Shown here in pieces: positions 8,479 through 16,189 of a stretch of 64,000 bases of DNA. This stretch comes from Bog-473 sp963836605. Its GTDB lineage: Bacteria > Actinomycetota > Acidimicrobiia > Acidimicrobiales > RAAP-2. Positions within the stretch are counted from its first letter, which is position 1; each line of letters begins with the position of its first letter. The stretch spans positions 310,001 through 374,000 of the forward strand of contig CAWIKB010000011.1 of NCBI GenBank assembly GCA_963836605.1. The letters run 5' to 3'. The notes beneath the pieces were generated by a model. The model saw only the letters and a list, made by a program, of their open reading frames with translations, had not been told where the DNA came from and searched no databases. The position numbers were made by a program, and so were the translations under genes.

Positions 8479-9579
8479 ATGAACAAGGTCCGGTTGGGTG
8501 TCGTCGGCGCCGGGAACATCGCGGTGATGAACGTCAGGGGATATCTCGACGATCCGCGCTGCGAGGTGGCGGCGGTCTGCGACACCAATGAAGAGGTCGG
8601 CCGTCTGGCCGCCAAGGAATGGGATGCCACCTATTACGCAGATCTGAACGCCATGCTGTCGGACCCCTCGCTCGATGCGGTCGAGGTGCTGACACCGACG
8701 CATCTGCATCTCGACCACGTCCTGGCCGCGCTGGAGGCGGGCAAGCACGTCTCGGTGCAGAAGCCGGTCGCCAACACGATCGAGGACGCGCGCGCCATGG
8801 AGGCTGCAGCAGAGCGTGCCGGTCGCACCCTGCGTATCAGCGAGTGTTTCGTGCACTACCCGCCCCTCGAACTGGCCAAGAGACTGGTGACGGACGGAGC
8901 CATCGGCAAGCCGACCTCATTGCGCATCCGCACCCTGGTGGGCCAGACGACCTCGCCCTTTCAAGCTGCACTGCGACCCGAGGGCTACGGCTGGCGACTC
9001 GACAAGCGCAGCCCGGGCGGACATCTCTTCGACGACATGGTGCACAAGTACGCCATGGCGCTCTGGCTGCTCGATCTCGACATCACGGCCGTCCAGGCCG
9101 TGGTCAGACGCCGTGATCTCTTCTTCGAGCCCTGCGCGGTGCTCTTCGAGTACGAGGATCCCGATGTCCTGGGCACCATGGAGGTGCAGTACGCCCCGAA
9201 GCTCCACATGCGCTCGAGCTACTACGGCGCCGACGAGTTCTTCGAGATCACCGGCGACGAGGGCCAGATCTGGGTCACCAGGGCGACGGGCGAGATGCTC
9301 GACCTCGCTCCCGTGATGCTCTTCACCGGCACCGAGCGCGCGTGCACCACGAGGGAGTTCCGCGACCTCGACGCCGACTGGGGGACCGGGTTCGTCCGAT
9401 CTTCACAGCATTTCGTGGACTCGCTGATCAACCAGACGCCGGCCGACATGAGCCCGGCCTCGGCCATCAAAGTGCTCCAACTCTGTTTCGCCGTGTATCA
9501 AGCCTCGGAGATCGGTGCGTCGGTCGACCCTCGCACCATTACGGGATCGGTCTCCCCCGCCGGCTGGGGCGACTGGTAG
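8479..9579 (+). CDS. Gfo/Idh/MocA family NAD(P)-dependent oxidoreductase
   Basis: 366 residues. LGVVGAGNIAVMNVRGYLDDPRCEVAAVCD is the dinucleotide-binding GxGxxA region. The family motif normally written EKPxA appears as QKPVANTIEDA, with glutamine in place of glutamate, and the substrate half contains GGHLFDDMVHKYAMALWLL, where the DxxxH arrangement supplies the catalytic histidine. Members oxidise or reduce sugar hydroxyls or related polyols. Ribosome-binding site GGAGGGG lies ahead of ATG 8479. It follows the CoA transferase and probably works in the same unit. Substrate unknown. Confidence 0.93.
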   Translation: MNKVRLGVVGAGNIAVMNVRGYLDDPRCEVAAVCDTNEEVGRLAAKEWDATYYADLNAMLSDPSLDAVEVLTPTHLHLDHVLAALEAGKHVSVQKPVANTIEDARAMEAAAERAGRTLRISECFVHYPPLELAKRLVTDGAIGKPTSLRIRTLVGQTTSPFQAALRPEGYGWRLDKRSPGGHLFDDMVHKYAMALWLLDLDITAVQAVVRRRDLFFEPCAVLFEYEDPDVLGTMEVQYAPKLHMRSSYYGADEFFEITGDEGQIWVTRATGEMLDLAPVMLFTGTERACTTREFRDLDADWGTGFVRSSQHFVDSLINQTPADMSPASAIKVLQLCFAVYQASEIGASVDPRTITGSVSPAGWGDW

Positions 9580-9675
9580 AGAGGGAGGGCACATCGGCGC
9601 GGCCGGGGGATCGGATCAACCTCGTCATATCTCGCGACCGCCGGTCGTCATTGCACAAGGGCGATCAGATCGGCG

Positions 9676-9681
9676 TACCCT
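9676..9681 (+). promoter_or_regulatory. -10 hexamer (TACCCT) upstream of the small DUF3303-like gene
   Basis: TACCCT at 9676-9681 has a TTGCAC element 19 bp further upstream (9651-9656), slightly wide spacing, and is followed by AAGGAGG and ATG 9712. Confidence 0.35.
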
Positions 9682-9711
9682 GGCCAGAGGCTCGACAAGG
9701 AGGCTGTGGCG

Positions 9712-10002
9712 ATGAGAATGATGGCGAGGATTCTGATCCCGGTGGAAGCGGGAAACAAGGGGATACAGAGCGGCGCCCTGCCCAAGGTGATCCAACAGAT
9801 GGCGGAGCGGTGGAAGCCCGAGGCCACCTACTTCACGACATTCGACGGCCAGCGCACGGCGTTCATCGTCTTCGACCTGCCGGACTCCTCGGCGATTCCC
9901 GTGTTCGCGGAGCCTTTCTTCAATGAGCTCAATGCGAGCGTGGAGTTCGCTCCCACCATGAACGCCGAGGACCTTCAGAAGGGCCTGTCGCAACTTGCCT
10001 GA
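9712..10002 (+). CDS. Small conserved alpha/beta protein (DUF3303-like)
   Basis: 96 residues (MRMMARILIPVEAGNKGIQ...), about the length of a single ferredoxin-like alpha/beta domain. The pattern KPEATYFTTFDGQRTAFIVFDLPDSSAIPVFAEPFF and a closing NAEDLQKGL recurs in small actinobacterial proteins usually left as hypothetical, with a fold resembling DUF3303 or GYD dimers. ATG 9712 is chosen over GTG 9706 because AAGGAGG (9697-9703) is 8 nt upstream. No enzyme motif is visible. Converges with a VOC gene 59 bp away. Real gene very likely; function unknown. Confidence 0.75.
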   Translation: MRMMARILIPVEAGNKGIQSGALPKVIQQMAERWKPEATYFTTFDGQRTAFIVFDLPDSSAIPVFAEPFFNELNASVEFAPTMNAEDLQKGLSQLA

Positions 10003-10061
10003 CCCGCAGGGCGGCGAACTCTTACACGGGCGCGTCCGTGAGATCCGATCCTCGGGCGGAC

Positions 10062-10511
10062 CTAAGCGGAGATCCATTCGGAGAGCTCGATCGTGACATC
10101 GCCCGGTCCGACGAGAAAGACAAGACGCCGGTCGTGAAAGTGCATCACCTGGTTTCTCGTGCGCACACCATGTGCGGAGAGTCGGGTGAGGGTGGCATCG
10201 AGGTCGGCCACGGCGAAGCAGACGTGGTTGAACCCCAGACGGGCCAAATTGGCTTCATCGGAATTCTCGATCAGGGCCGGCGCATGGAACCGCAGGAGCT
10301 GCACTTCCTGGTGCGTTGCCGCTCCCTGCAAGGTCAGGGTCACGTGGTCGGCTTTCCATTCCGGGATGCCCATGTACCGGGACATCTCCTCACCCGAGAC
10401 CACCGTGGCTGCAGTCTTCTCGAAACCCAGGAGCCCGAAGAACCGCTCGGCGTCGTCGAGGTCGGCCACCGCAATCGTGACGTGATCGAATCCACTGTGC
10501 GCGGTGGCCAT
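10062..10511 (-). CDS. VOC (glyoxalase/bleomycin-resistance/dioxygenase) superfamily protein
   Basis: 149 residues with the two beta-alpha-beta-beta-beta repeats of the VOC fold: FDHVTIAVADLDDAERFFGLLGFE at the N-terminus and LGFNHVCFAVADLDATLTRLSAHGV in the second half, ending GDVTIELSEW. Potential metal ligands are His in DHV, Glu in EVQLLRF and His/Glu in the second repeat (NHV, ELSEW). Could be a lyase, isomerase or antibiotic-binding protein; the sequence does not say which. Single gene, convergent with the preceding small gene and divergent from the luciferase-like gene. Confidence 0.88.
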   Translation of the reverse strand: MATAHSGFDHVTIAVADLDDAERFFGLLGFEKTAATVVSGEEMSRYMGIPEWKADHVTLTLQGAATHQEVQLLRFHAPALIENSDEANLARLGFNHVCFAVADLDATLTRLSAHGVRTRNQVMHFHDRRLVFLVGPGDVTIELSEWISA

Positions 10512-10717
10512 CTGTCAATGACCCGGGACTTCGTGTCGAACCATGCTGAGCCTCCGAGCTGCGGCGAATGGGCGGTCGGCCAATGGAGTTTCGCACCGGG
10601 CTGCCAACGTGACCACGGACCCCGCCGATGACCCTCTCCAGTCAAGCACGGTCTGGAGCCGCGATCGTCTGACGGCCGCACGTGCGGGGGGCGTCGCCCG
10701 CGGCCGACCGTCAGTGC

Positions 10718-10723
10718 CAAGAT
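10718..10723 (+). promoter_or_regulatory. -10 hexamer (CAAGAT), leaderless start of the luciferase-like gene
   Basis: CAAGAT lies exactly 6 nt upstream of ATG 10730; no ribosome-binding site is present, in agreement with leaderless initiation. Confidence 0.4.
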
Positions 10724-10729
10724 GGCGCG

Positions 10730-11608
10730 ATGCGCGTCGGACTGCACGCCCTGGGCATTGGACCAGGCGCCGACCCTGCCGTCATTGCGGCTGTGGCCCG
10801 AGAGGCTGACATCGCCGGATTCTCCACCCTGTGGGCGGGAGAGCACGTCGTCATGATCGACCGGCCCGACTCCCCGTACCCCTATGCCCCCGATGGGAAG
10901 ATCGCCATCCCGACCGACGAGGACTGGCTCGATCCGTTCGTCACCCTCACCTTCGCGGCCGCGGTCACCACCCGGATCCGGGTGGCCACGGGCATCCTGT
11001 TGCTTCCGCAGCACAATCCGGTCCTCGTGGCCAAGCAGGCGGCCAGCCTCGACGTCGTGTCGGGAGGTCGGTTCGTGCTCGGCATCGGCGTCGGCTGGTC
11101 GTCCGAAGAATTTGCTGCATTGGGCATTCCCTTCAGAGGACGAGCCCAGCGGACGCGGGAGTTCGTCGAGGTCATCCGGACACTCTGGAGAGAGGACGTC
11201 GCCTCGTTCGACGGGGAGTTCGTCCAATTCGAGGAAGTGCGCAGCTACCCCAAGCCGATCTCCGAACGCCGTGTGCCTGTGGTCCTCGGAGGCAACAGCG
11301 ATGCCGCGTTGGGGCGCGTGGCTGCCTACGCCGACGGCTGGTACGGCTTCAACCTGGCCCGGGACGAGCTGGCGGGACGCCTGGCGCTCCTCTCCTCCCG
11401 GTGCCGGGAAGCGAATCGGGATCGGGCCACCCTGGAGATCGCCATCGCACTCCGGGACGGCAGACCCGAGGACGCGGCCGGATTGTCCGACCTCGGCGTG
11501 ACCGAACTCGTCGTGGTGGAGTCGCCGCCCCACGACGCCGACCAGGTGGGGGCCTGGGTGAGAACCCTGGCCGGCCGCTGGGGTGTGACTCCCGAATCGG
11601 CTCGGTAG
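10730..11608 (+). CDS. LLM class F420-dependent oxidoreductase
   Basis: 292 residues. MRVGLHALGIGPGADPAVIAAVAREADIAGFSTLWAGEHV, TRIRVATGILLLPQHNPVLVAKQAASLDVVSGGRFVLGIGVGW and PVVLGGNSDAALGRVAAYADGWYGF are the typical blocks of luciferase-like monooxygenase-fold proteins of the actinobacterial F420-using (TIGR03619-like) group. These are TIM-barrel enzymes that transfer hydride to or from F420 on diverse organic substrates. ATG 10730 is preferred over upstream starts because of the leaderless -10. Monocistronic. Cofactor (F420 rather than FMN) is inferred from lineage and subgroup. Confidence 0.9.
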   Translation: MRVGLHALGIGPGADPAVIAAVAREADIAGFSTLWAGEHVVMIDRPDSPYPYAPDGKIAIPTDEDWLDPFVTLTFAAAVTTRIRVATGILLLPQHNPVLVAKQAASLDVVSGGRFVLGIGVGWSSEEFAALGIPFRGRAQRTREFVEVIRTLWREDVASFDGEFVQFEEVRSYPKPISERRVPVVLGGNSDAALGRVAAYADGWYGFNLARDELAGRLALLSSRCREANRDRATLEIAIALRDGRPEDAAGLSDLGVTELVVVESPPHDADQVGAWVRTLAGRWGVTPESAR

Positions 11609-11746
11609 GCCGGCATCACGCCCCGCGGTCGGCGCCCGGCATCGTCGCCACGCGGTCGGCGCCCACGACCGTGGAGCATACGCCTGACCCTCCTTCCGTC
11701 CGAGGGCTCTGCCGCGCAGCAGCCGGATCTCTACCATGATGAGGCC

Positions 11747-11953
11747 ATGGGATCGGACAGTGACAAGCCCCGCAAGCCGAGGCGCCGGATGGGAAAGGTG
11801 CCGAAATACGAGGAGCCCAATCGGATGGTCGGGCTGAGCGGAGGGGCAGGGTTCGGTCGATCGGGCCACGGTTCGGACCATCACGCAGCCGGACGGCCGG
11901 GCCGGTTCGGGTCCTTCTTCCTCAAGATCCTCGGGCAGGGGCCCAAGAAGTAG
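11747..11953 (+). CDS. Small basic hypothetical protein
   Basis: 68 residues, Lys/Arg-rich at the N-terminus (DKPRKPRRRMGKVPKYEEPNR) and Gly/His-rich in the middle, ending FGSFFLKILGQGPKK. No domain recognised; looks intrinsically disordered and could bind nucleic acid or membrane. Support for a real gene: a TACCAT hexamer 9 nt upstream of the ATG (11732-11737), clear codon bias, and a position in an otherwise empty gap between two genes. No transmembrane segment. Confidence 0.5.
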   Translation: MGSDSDKPRKPRRRMGKVPKYEEPNRMVGLSGGAGFGRSGHGSDHHAAGRPGRFGSFFLKILGQGPKK

Positions 11954-12005
11954 CGCCCTGGCGTGCCCCGAGCGCCGAGGTGGCGTTCAGTGCCGGGAGG
12001 GGCGT

Positions 12006-12824
12006 TCAGTTGCGATCGAAGAAGTCGACGAGGTACCCGGTCACCTCAGCCGCATGGGTCACGATGCCGATATGCCCCGAGCCCATGATCTCCTGGTACT
12101 CGCAGCCCGGGATGATCTCCGCCGCCCGGCGTGCCTTCTCGGGCGGTGAGTCCACGTCGTGCTCAAAGGCCAGGACGAGACACGGCACCTCGATCTCGGC
12201 CCAGCGGGTGGTGCGGGCGGGGTCGGTCGACCAGCCCAAGGCCGCTTCGTACTGACCGAGGCGACCGGGGTTGGGCCAGACCGGGAGGTCGGCGGTGAAG
12301 GAGAGCCAGGTGCTCACCACCTCGTCGTTCTGAATGTCGGCGATGGGCAGGTAGTGCAGGGTCTCGGTGGCGTAGAACAGCCGGGGCAGGTCGTAGTCGA
12401 GGCGGGCCAGGTCTCGCTCCACGGTGGTGATGGCGATCTCCCACGCCGTGGGCTTGTTGGCGCTCCCCATCAGTGCGGCGGACCGCACCCGCTCCGGATG
12501 CTCGATGGCGAGGACTTCGGCGATCCATCCCCCCAGGGAGTGCCCGGCGATCCGCACGGGCTGGTCCCAGCCCAGATGATCGAGCAGGGCCAGCGCGTCG
12601 TCGGCCATGCCTTCGACGCTGTAGGGAGCGGGAGGCGACGACGAGGGCTCCACCCCGCGGTTGTCGAAGGTGGCCACCTGATAGCCGGCCGCGACCAGTC
12701 CCGGAACCATCTCGAGGTGCCAGGCCACGGCGGGCTGCCCGCATCCGGCCACCAGCAGCAGCGGCTCGCCGGCCCCGGTGACGGTGTAGTCGAGGACGAC
12801 CTCGCCCGTATCGAATTCAGGCAC
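12006..12824 (-). CDS. Alpha/beta hydrolase
   Basis: 272 residues. The nucleophile elbow is GHSLGG (VRIAGHSLGGWIAEV), with the oxyanion strand LLLVAGCGQPAVAWHL near the N-terminus. The acid is likely Asp in AFEHDVDSPPEKA and the base His in MGSGHIG. The family covers esterases, haloperoxidase-like and lactone hydrolases. The start overlaps the end of the PLP dehydratase gene by 8 bp, so the two are co-translated on the minus strand. Substrate unknown. Confidence 0.9.
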   Translation of the reverse strand: MPEFDTGEVVLDYTVTGAGEPLLLVAGCGQPAVAWHLEMVPGLVAAGYQVATFDNRGVEPSSSPPAPYSVEGMADDALALLDHLGWDQPVRIAGHSLGGWIAEVLAIEHPERVRSAALMGSANKPTAWEIAITTVERDLARLDYDLPRLFYATETLHYLPIADIQNDEVVSTWLSFTADLPVWPNPGRLGQYEAALGWSTDPARTTRWAEIEVPCLVLAFEHDVDSPPEKARRAAEIIPGCEYQEIMGSGHIGIVTHAAEVTGYLVDFFDRN

Positions 12825-13776
12825 CGAGCACCTCGGCCAACAGGGCAGGCGCGATGTTGCGACCCGTCAGGAGCACGACCGTATCCTTGCCGTCGTCGTT
12901 CGGCGCGATCAGGCCGGCGCGCAGCGCGGCCACGCCGACGGCTCCGGCGCCTTCGAGCACCAGGCCCATCTGTTGCACCGCATAGGCCATGGCGGATCCG
13001 ATGTCGGCTTCGGTGACCGTCACCACCTCGACGTGGTGGCGGATCAGGATGTCGAGGGTCACGGCGCCCTCCTCGAGATTGCCCGCCAAGCCGTCAGCGA
13101 GCGTCGACGTCACCGTGACGGGGACGATACGCCCCGCGGCGACGGCCGAGCTCACCGAAGGTGAGGCCACCGATTCGACTCCCACCACGGTGACCCCGGT
13201 ACCGGCCAGGCCAAGACTGATGCCGGCGATCAGGCCACCCCCGCCGACGGGCACGACCACGGTGCCCAGGTCGGGCACCTGTTCGAGCAGTTCCCGGGCG
13301 ATGGTCCCCTGTCCGGCGATCACATCGGGATCGTTGTACGGCGAGACATAGCGACTCCCGTCCCGCTCGGCCAGGTCGAGTGCCCGCGCTTCGGCCTCGC
13401 TGTAACCCGCCCCATGCTCGACCAGGCGGACATCGAACTGCCGGAGGGCCGCCACCTTGGCGGCCGAGGCCGTCCGGGGTACCACCACGGTGACCTCGGC
13501 CTTGAGTTTGGCCGCGGCGTACGCCAACCCCAGCCCGTGGTTGCCGGCGGAGGAGCCGACGACGGCCCGCCCGGGTTCTGACGCCAGGGTCGCCGCCACC
13601 GCGGCGAGGCCACCCCGGACCTTGAACGATCCGGTGGGTTGGACCGTTTCGAGCTTGAGGGTCACCTTTTCCCCCAACTGGGGAGCGGCGACGACCGGTG
13701 TGACGGGCAGGTGGTGGCGCACGACATCCCAGGCGGCGTCGAACTGCGGCTGTTGGGGTTCGATCACGTCCCGCAT
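12817..13776 (-). CDS. Threonine/serine dehydratase-like PLP enzyme
   Basis: 319 residues, fold type II PLP enzyme. KLETVQPTGSFKVRGG holds the Schiff-base lysine, SSAGNHGLGLAYAAAKL the substrate carboxylate-binding loop, and VVPVGGGGLIAGISL the Gly-rich phosphate-binding loop. No C-terminal ACT regulatory domain, so a catabolic or racemase-type enzyme (threonine deaminase, serine racemase or hydroxyaspartate dehydratase) rather than a biosynthetic IlvA. Start at ATG 13776, which has CAGACT 7 nt upstream; the longer frame overlaps the divergent gene. Precedes an alpha/beta hydrolase with 8-bp overlap. Confidence 0.9.
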   Translation of the reverse strand: MRDVIEPQQPQFDAAWDVVRHHLPVTPVVAAPQLGEKVTLKLETVQPTGSFKVRGGLAAVAATLASEPGRAVVGSSAGNHGLGLAYAAAKLKAEVTVVVPRTASAAKVAALRQFDVRLVEHGAGYSEAEARALDLAERDGSRYVSPYNDPDVIAGQGTIARELLEQVPDLGTVVVPVGGGGLIAGISLGLAGTGVTVVGVESVASPSVSSAVAAGRIVPVTVTSTLADGLAGNLEEGAVTLDILIRHHVEVVTVTEADIGSAMAYAVQQMGLVLEGAGAVGVAALRAGLIAPNDDGKDTVVLLTGRNIAPALLAEVLGA

Positions 13777-13783
13777 CGGTCCC

Positions 13784-13789
13784 AGTCTG
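13784..13789 (-). promoter_or_regulatory. -10 hexamer (CAGACT) of the PLP dehydratase gene
   Basis: CAGACT on the minus strand is 7 nt upstream of ATG 13776, in the 42-bp divergent gap with the deaminase gene. Confidence 0.35.
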
Positions 13790-13802
13790 ACCGGGCGCCG
13801 CG

Positions 13803-13808
13803 TAACAT
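13803..13808 (+). promoter_or_regulatory. -10 hexamer (TAACAT) of the glucosamine-6-phosphate deaminase gene
   Basis: TAACAT at 13803-13808 overlaps the upstream ATG at 13807 and sits 10 nt before ATG 13819, which argues for the second ATG as start. Confidence 0.4.
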
Positions 13809-13818
13809 GCTGCGCACG

Positions 13819-14586
13819 ATGACAACGCCCGTGACTTTTGGCGGGGCCACGGTCTACGTGCATCCCGACGGGCCCGGCCTGAGCCGGGCCGCCGCGGAAC
13901 AGGTCGCCGCCATCATGCGGGCTGCCGTCGAGGCGCGCGGCGAGGCGCACGTCATGTTCGCCACCGGCAACTCACAGCTTGACTTCATTGAGGCACTCGT
14001 CACCGACACCGCGGATGTGCCCTGGTCGGACACCATCCTCTTCCACATGGACGAGTACGTCGGCATCGGCCCCGACCATCCGGCCGGCTTCCAGAACTGG
14101 ATCCGCCAACGGATCGTCAGGCGTACCCACCCCCGGGCGGCGTACTACGTCGAGGGTCTGGGTGATGCCGAGGCCGAATGCGCGCGCTACACCGATCTGC
14201 TCCGGGCCCATCCCCTCGATCTCTGCTGCCTGGGTATCGGCGAGAACGGGCACCTCGCCTTCAACGATCCGCCGGTGGCGGATTTCCACGATCCGGCCGA
14301 CGTCAAGGTGGTCGAGCTGGACGAGCCCTGCCGGCAACAGCAGATCAACGAGGGCCACTTCCCCGACATGGCCTCAGTGCCCACGCATGCCCTCACGGTG
14401 ACGATCCCCGCCCTCCTCCGCTCCTCCCAGGTGCTGGCCATCGTCCCCGAAGCGCGAAAGGCCCAACCGGTCCACGCCGCCCTCACCGGCCCGATCTCGA
14501 CGGCATGCCCGGCTTCGGCGTTGCGCACCATCTCCCACGCCACCATCCACCTCGAGCCCGAATCGGCCCGGCTCCTGCCGCGCTAG
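13819..14586 (+). CDS. Glucosamine-6-phosphate deaminase family protein
   Basis: 255 residues. FATGNSQLDFIEAL is the phosphate-binding region, TILFHMDEYVGIGPDHPAGFQNWIRQR contains the catalytic Asp-Glu (DEY), and LCCLGIGENGHLAFNDPP carries the GENGH catalytic motif; TVTIPALLRSSQVLAIVPEARKAQPV follows. It converts glucosamine-6-phosphate to fructose-6-phosphate and ammonia in amino-sugar use, as in NagB. ATG 13819 was preferred to 13807 because the latter lies inside the -10 hexamer. Divergent from the dehydratase gene, followed by a separately promoted DinB-like gene. No nagA neighbour in the window. Confidence 0.9.
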   Translation: MTTPVTFGGATVYVHPDGPGLSRAAAEQVAAIMRAAVEARGEAHVMFATGNSQLDFIEALVTDTADVPWSDTILFHMDEYVGIGPDHPAGFQNWIRQRIVRRTHPRAAYYVEGLGDAEAECARYTDLLRAHPLDLCCLGIGENGHLAFNDPPVADFHDPADVKVVELDEPCRQQQINEGHFPDMASVPTHALTVTIPALLRSSQVLAIVPEARKAQPVHAALTGPISTACPASALRTISHATIHLEPESARLLPR

Positions 14587-14693
14587 GCAATGGAAGAGGG
14601 CCAGCCGCTGCGGGATCGCCGATCACCAGCGCTCAACGACAGCTGCGGATCAAAGGCGACTTCACGCACGGGGCGGCGTCAACGGCGTTCCGC

Positions 14694-14699
14694 TACGGT
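14694..14699 (+). promoter_or_regulatory. -10 hexamer (TACGGT), leaderless start of the DinB-like gene
   Basis: TACGGT lies exactly 6 nt upstream of ATG 14706, with no ribosome-binding site in between. Confidence 0.5.
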
Positions 14700-14705
14700 G
14701 ACGTC

Positions 14706-15275
14706 ATGAGCGAAGTGTCCGTGCACTACGGGCTCGTAGCCCGCGGCTTCTCGACGAGAGTCGACCAGATCTCAGCTGCGCAGTGGTCCATTCCCACCCC
14801 GCATGCCGACTGGACGGTCCGGGACCTGGTCGCCCATGTGATCAGCACGCAACGACGGGTACTGGCCACGCTCGGTGGCCCCCGCGCGGGCACGGTGGAC
14901 GAGGGCGGCGATCTGACGGAGCAGTGGCGTGAGGCGAGCGGCGCCATGCGCGCGGCACTCGGCGACCCGGCGCGAGCGTCCAAGGCGATTCGTGGCCTGC
15001 TCGGTGAGCAGCCGTTCGAGTCGCTCGTCGCCCAACTCATCTGCGCCGACACCCTGGTCCACACGTGGGAGCTGTCGCTCGCCATCGGAGGGGACGCGTC
15101 ACTCGATCCCGACGCCATGGCCGCCAGTACGGCGATCCTCACCCCCATCGATGACGCCGTGCGCCGGCCTGGGGGCTTTGCCGCCAAGATCTCGCCGCCG
15201 GAGGGCGCTGACGAGCAGACGAAATTCTTGAACTTCGTCGGACAATCCGTTGCGGTGACATCGTCGCCGTCGTGA
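14706..15275 (+). CDS. DinB/maleylpyruvate-isomerase-like (TIGR03086-type) protein
   Basis: 189 residues. The helical bundle begins VHYGLVARGFSTRVDQISAAQWSIPTPHADWTVRDLVAHVISTQRRVL, where DWTVRDLVAH with its histidine is the hallmark of the mycothiol-dependent maleylpyruvate isomerase N-terminal / DinB group. A second His (ADTLVHTWELSLAIG) supplies the usual metal ligand. These proteins are thought to use mycothiol or bind metal; few have known substrates. The stop overlaps the GTG of the AraC-type regulator by 4 bp, so this is the first gene of a three-gene unit (14706-16189). Confidence 0.85.
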   Translation: MSEVSVHYGLVARGFSTRVDQISAAQWSIPTPHADWTVRDLVAHVISTQRRVLATLGGPRAGTVDEGGDLTEQWREASGAMRAALGDPARASKAIRGLLGEQPFESLVAQLICADTLVHTWELSLAIGGDASLDPDAMAASTAILTPIDDAVRRPGGFAAKISPPEGADEQTKFLNFVGQSVAVTSSPS

Positions 15276-15721
15276 CGGCAACCGAGCGGATCGGTCACTT
15301 ACGGAGAGCCCGCGATCTGATGGATCTGCGCTTTGCCGAGATGCTTGACCTCGACCTGGTGGCGTCGGAAGCCGGCTTTTCGAAGTTCCACTTCGTGCGG
15401 GAGTTCAAGCTCGCGTTCGGCGAGACACCGGGGGCCTACCTCTCCCGGCGCCGGGCGGAACGGGCCAAGGATCTGCTCCGCTCAGCCCACCTGACGGTCA
15501 CCGAGGTCTGCATGCTGGTGGGCTTCAGCAGTCTCGGTTCCTTCAGTTCACGTTTCACCGAACTGGTCGGGCTCTCGCCGTCGGCGTATCAGCGCCAGCA
15601 GGTGGCCCTCGGGGGGCCGCCGCCCATACCGGGGTGCTTCCTCATGGACTGGAGCCGGCCGCGACCCGACGATCGAAGTTCAGCAATCGCGGAGAAGCGA
15701 AGTGGCCACCAGGTCCCTTAG
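15272..15721 (+). CDS. AraC-family helix-turn-helix regulator (DNA-binding domain only)
   Basis: 149 residues, essentially the two-HTH AraC domain: HLRRARDLMDLRFAEMLDLDLVASEAGFSKFHFVREFKLAFG is HTH1 and LTVTEVCMLVGFSSLGSFSSRFTELVGLSPSAYQRQ is HTH2 with the family signature. No ligand-binding domain precedes it, so signal sensing must come from elsewhere, perhaps from the VOC or DinB partner. GTG start overlapping the upstream stop (GTGA). The 30-residue tail is unstructured. It probably regulates its own unit. Confidence 0.9.
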   Translation: MTATERIGHLRRARDLMDLRFAEMLDLDLVASEAGFSKFHFVREFKLAFGETPGAYLSRRRAERAKDLLRSAHLTVTEVCMLVGFSSLGSFSSRFTELVGLSPSAYQRQQVALGGPPPIPGCFLMDWSRPRPDDRSSAIAEKRSGHQVP

Positions 15722-15754
15722 GTTGACCACTACCGCCAACGCTCGGAGGAAACG

Positions 15755-16189
15755 ATGATCAAAGGTCTCTCGCATTCCAGTGTGTTCGTCCTCGACCAGG
15801 ACTCCGCCAAGGCCTTCTACACGGAGAAGCTCGGCTTTGAGGTTCGGGCCGACGTCACCATGGGGGAAGAGTTCGAGGGCGGCGGCGCCGGCTTCCGCTG
15901 GCTGACCGTGGGTGCCCAGGATCAACCCGACCTGGAGATCATCCTGTCCAGCTGCTCCATGGGTCGCGCCCCCGAGGCCGCCGAACAACTGCGGGACCTC
16001 GTGGCCAGTGGTGCCTTGGGTGTCGGCGTACTGGCCACCGATGACTGCCAACACACGTTCGAAGAGCTCACGGCCAGGGGCGTCACGTTTCTGGCCGAAC
16101 CATCCGAACGCCCCTACGGGATAGAGGCGACGATGCGAGACGACTCGGGCAACCTCATAAGCCTCACTCAGCGCTTCGCCGGGTTCTGA
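15755..16189 (+). CDS. VOC superfamily protein
   Basis: 144 residues. IKGLSHSSVFVLDQDSAKAFYTEKLGFEVRADVTMG is the first VOC module and GIEATMRDDSGNLISLTQRFAGF the second. Arrangement with an upstream AraC-type regulator and a DinB-like protein is common in actinobacteria, where such VOC proteins are annotated as glyoxalases or bleomycin-resistance proteins. GGAGGA ends 4 nt before ATG 15755. Its 3' end overlaps the convergent sulfotransferase gene by 22 bp. Substrate unknown. Confidence 0.9.
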   Translation: MIKGLSHSSVFVLDQDSAKAFYTEKLGFEVRADVTMGEEFEGGGAGFRWLTVGAQDQPDLEIILSSCSMGRAPEAAEQLRDLVASGALGVGVLATDDCQHTFEELTARGVTFLAEPSERPYGIEATMRDDSGNLISLTQRFAGF

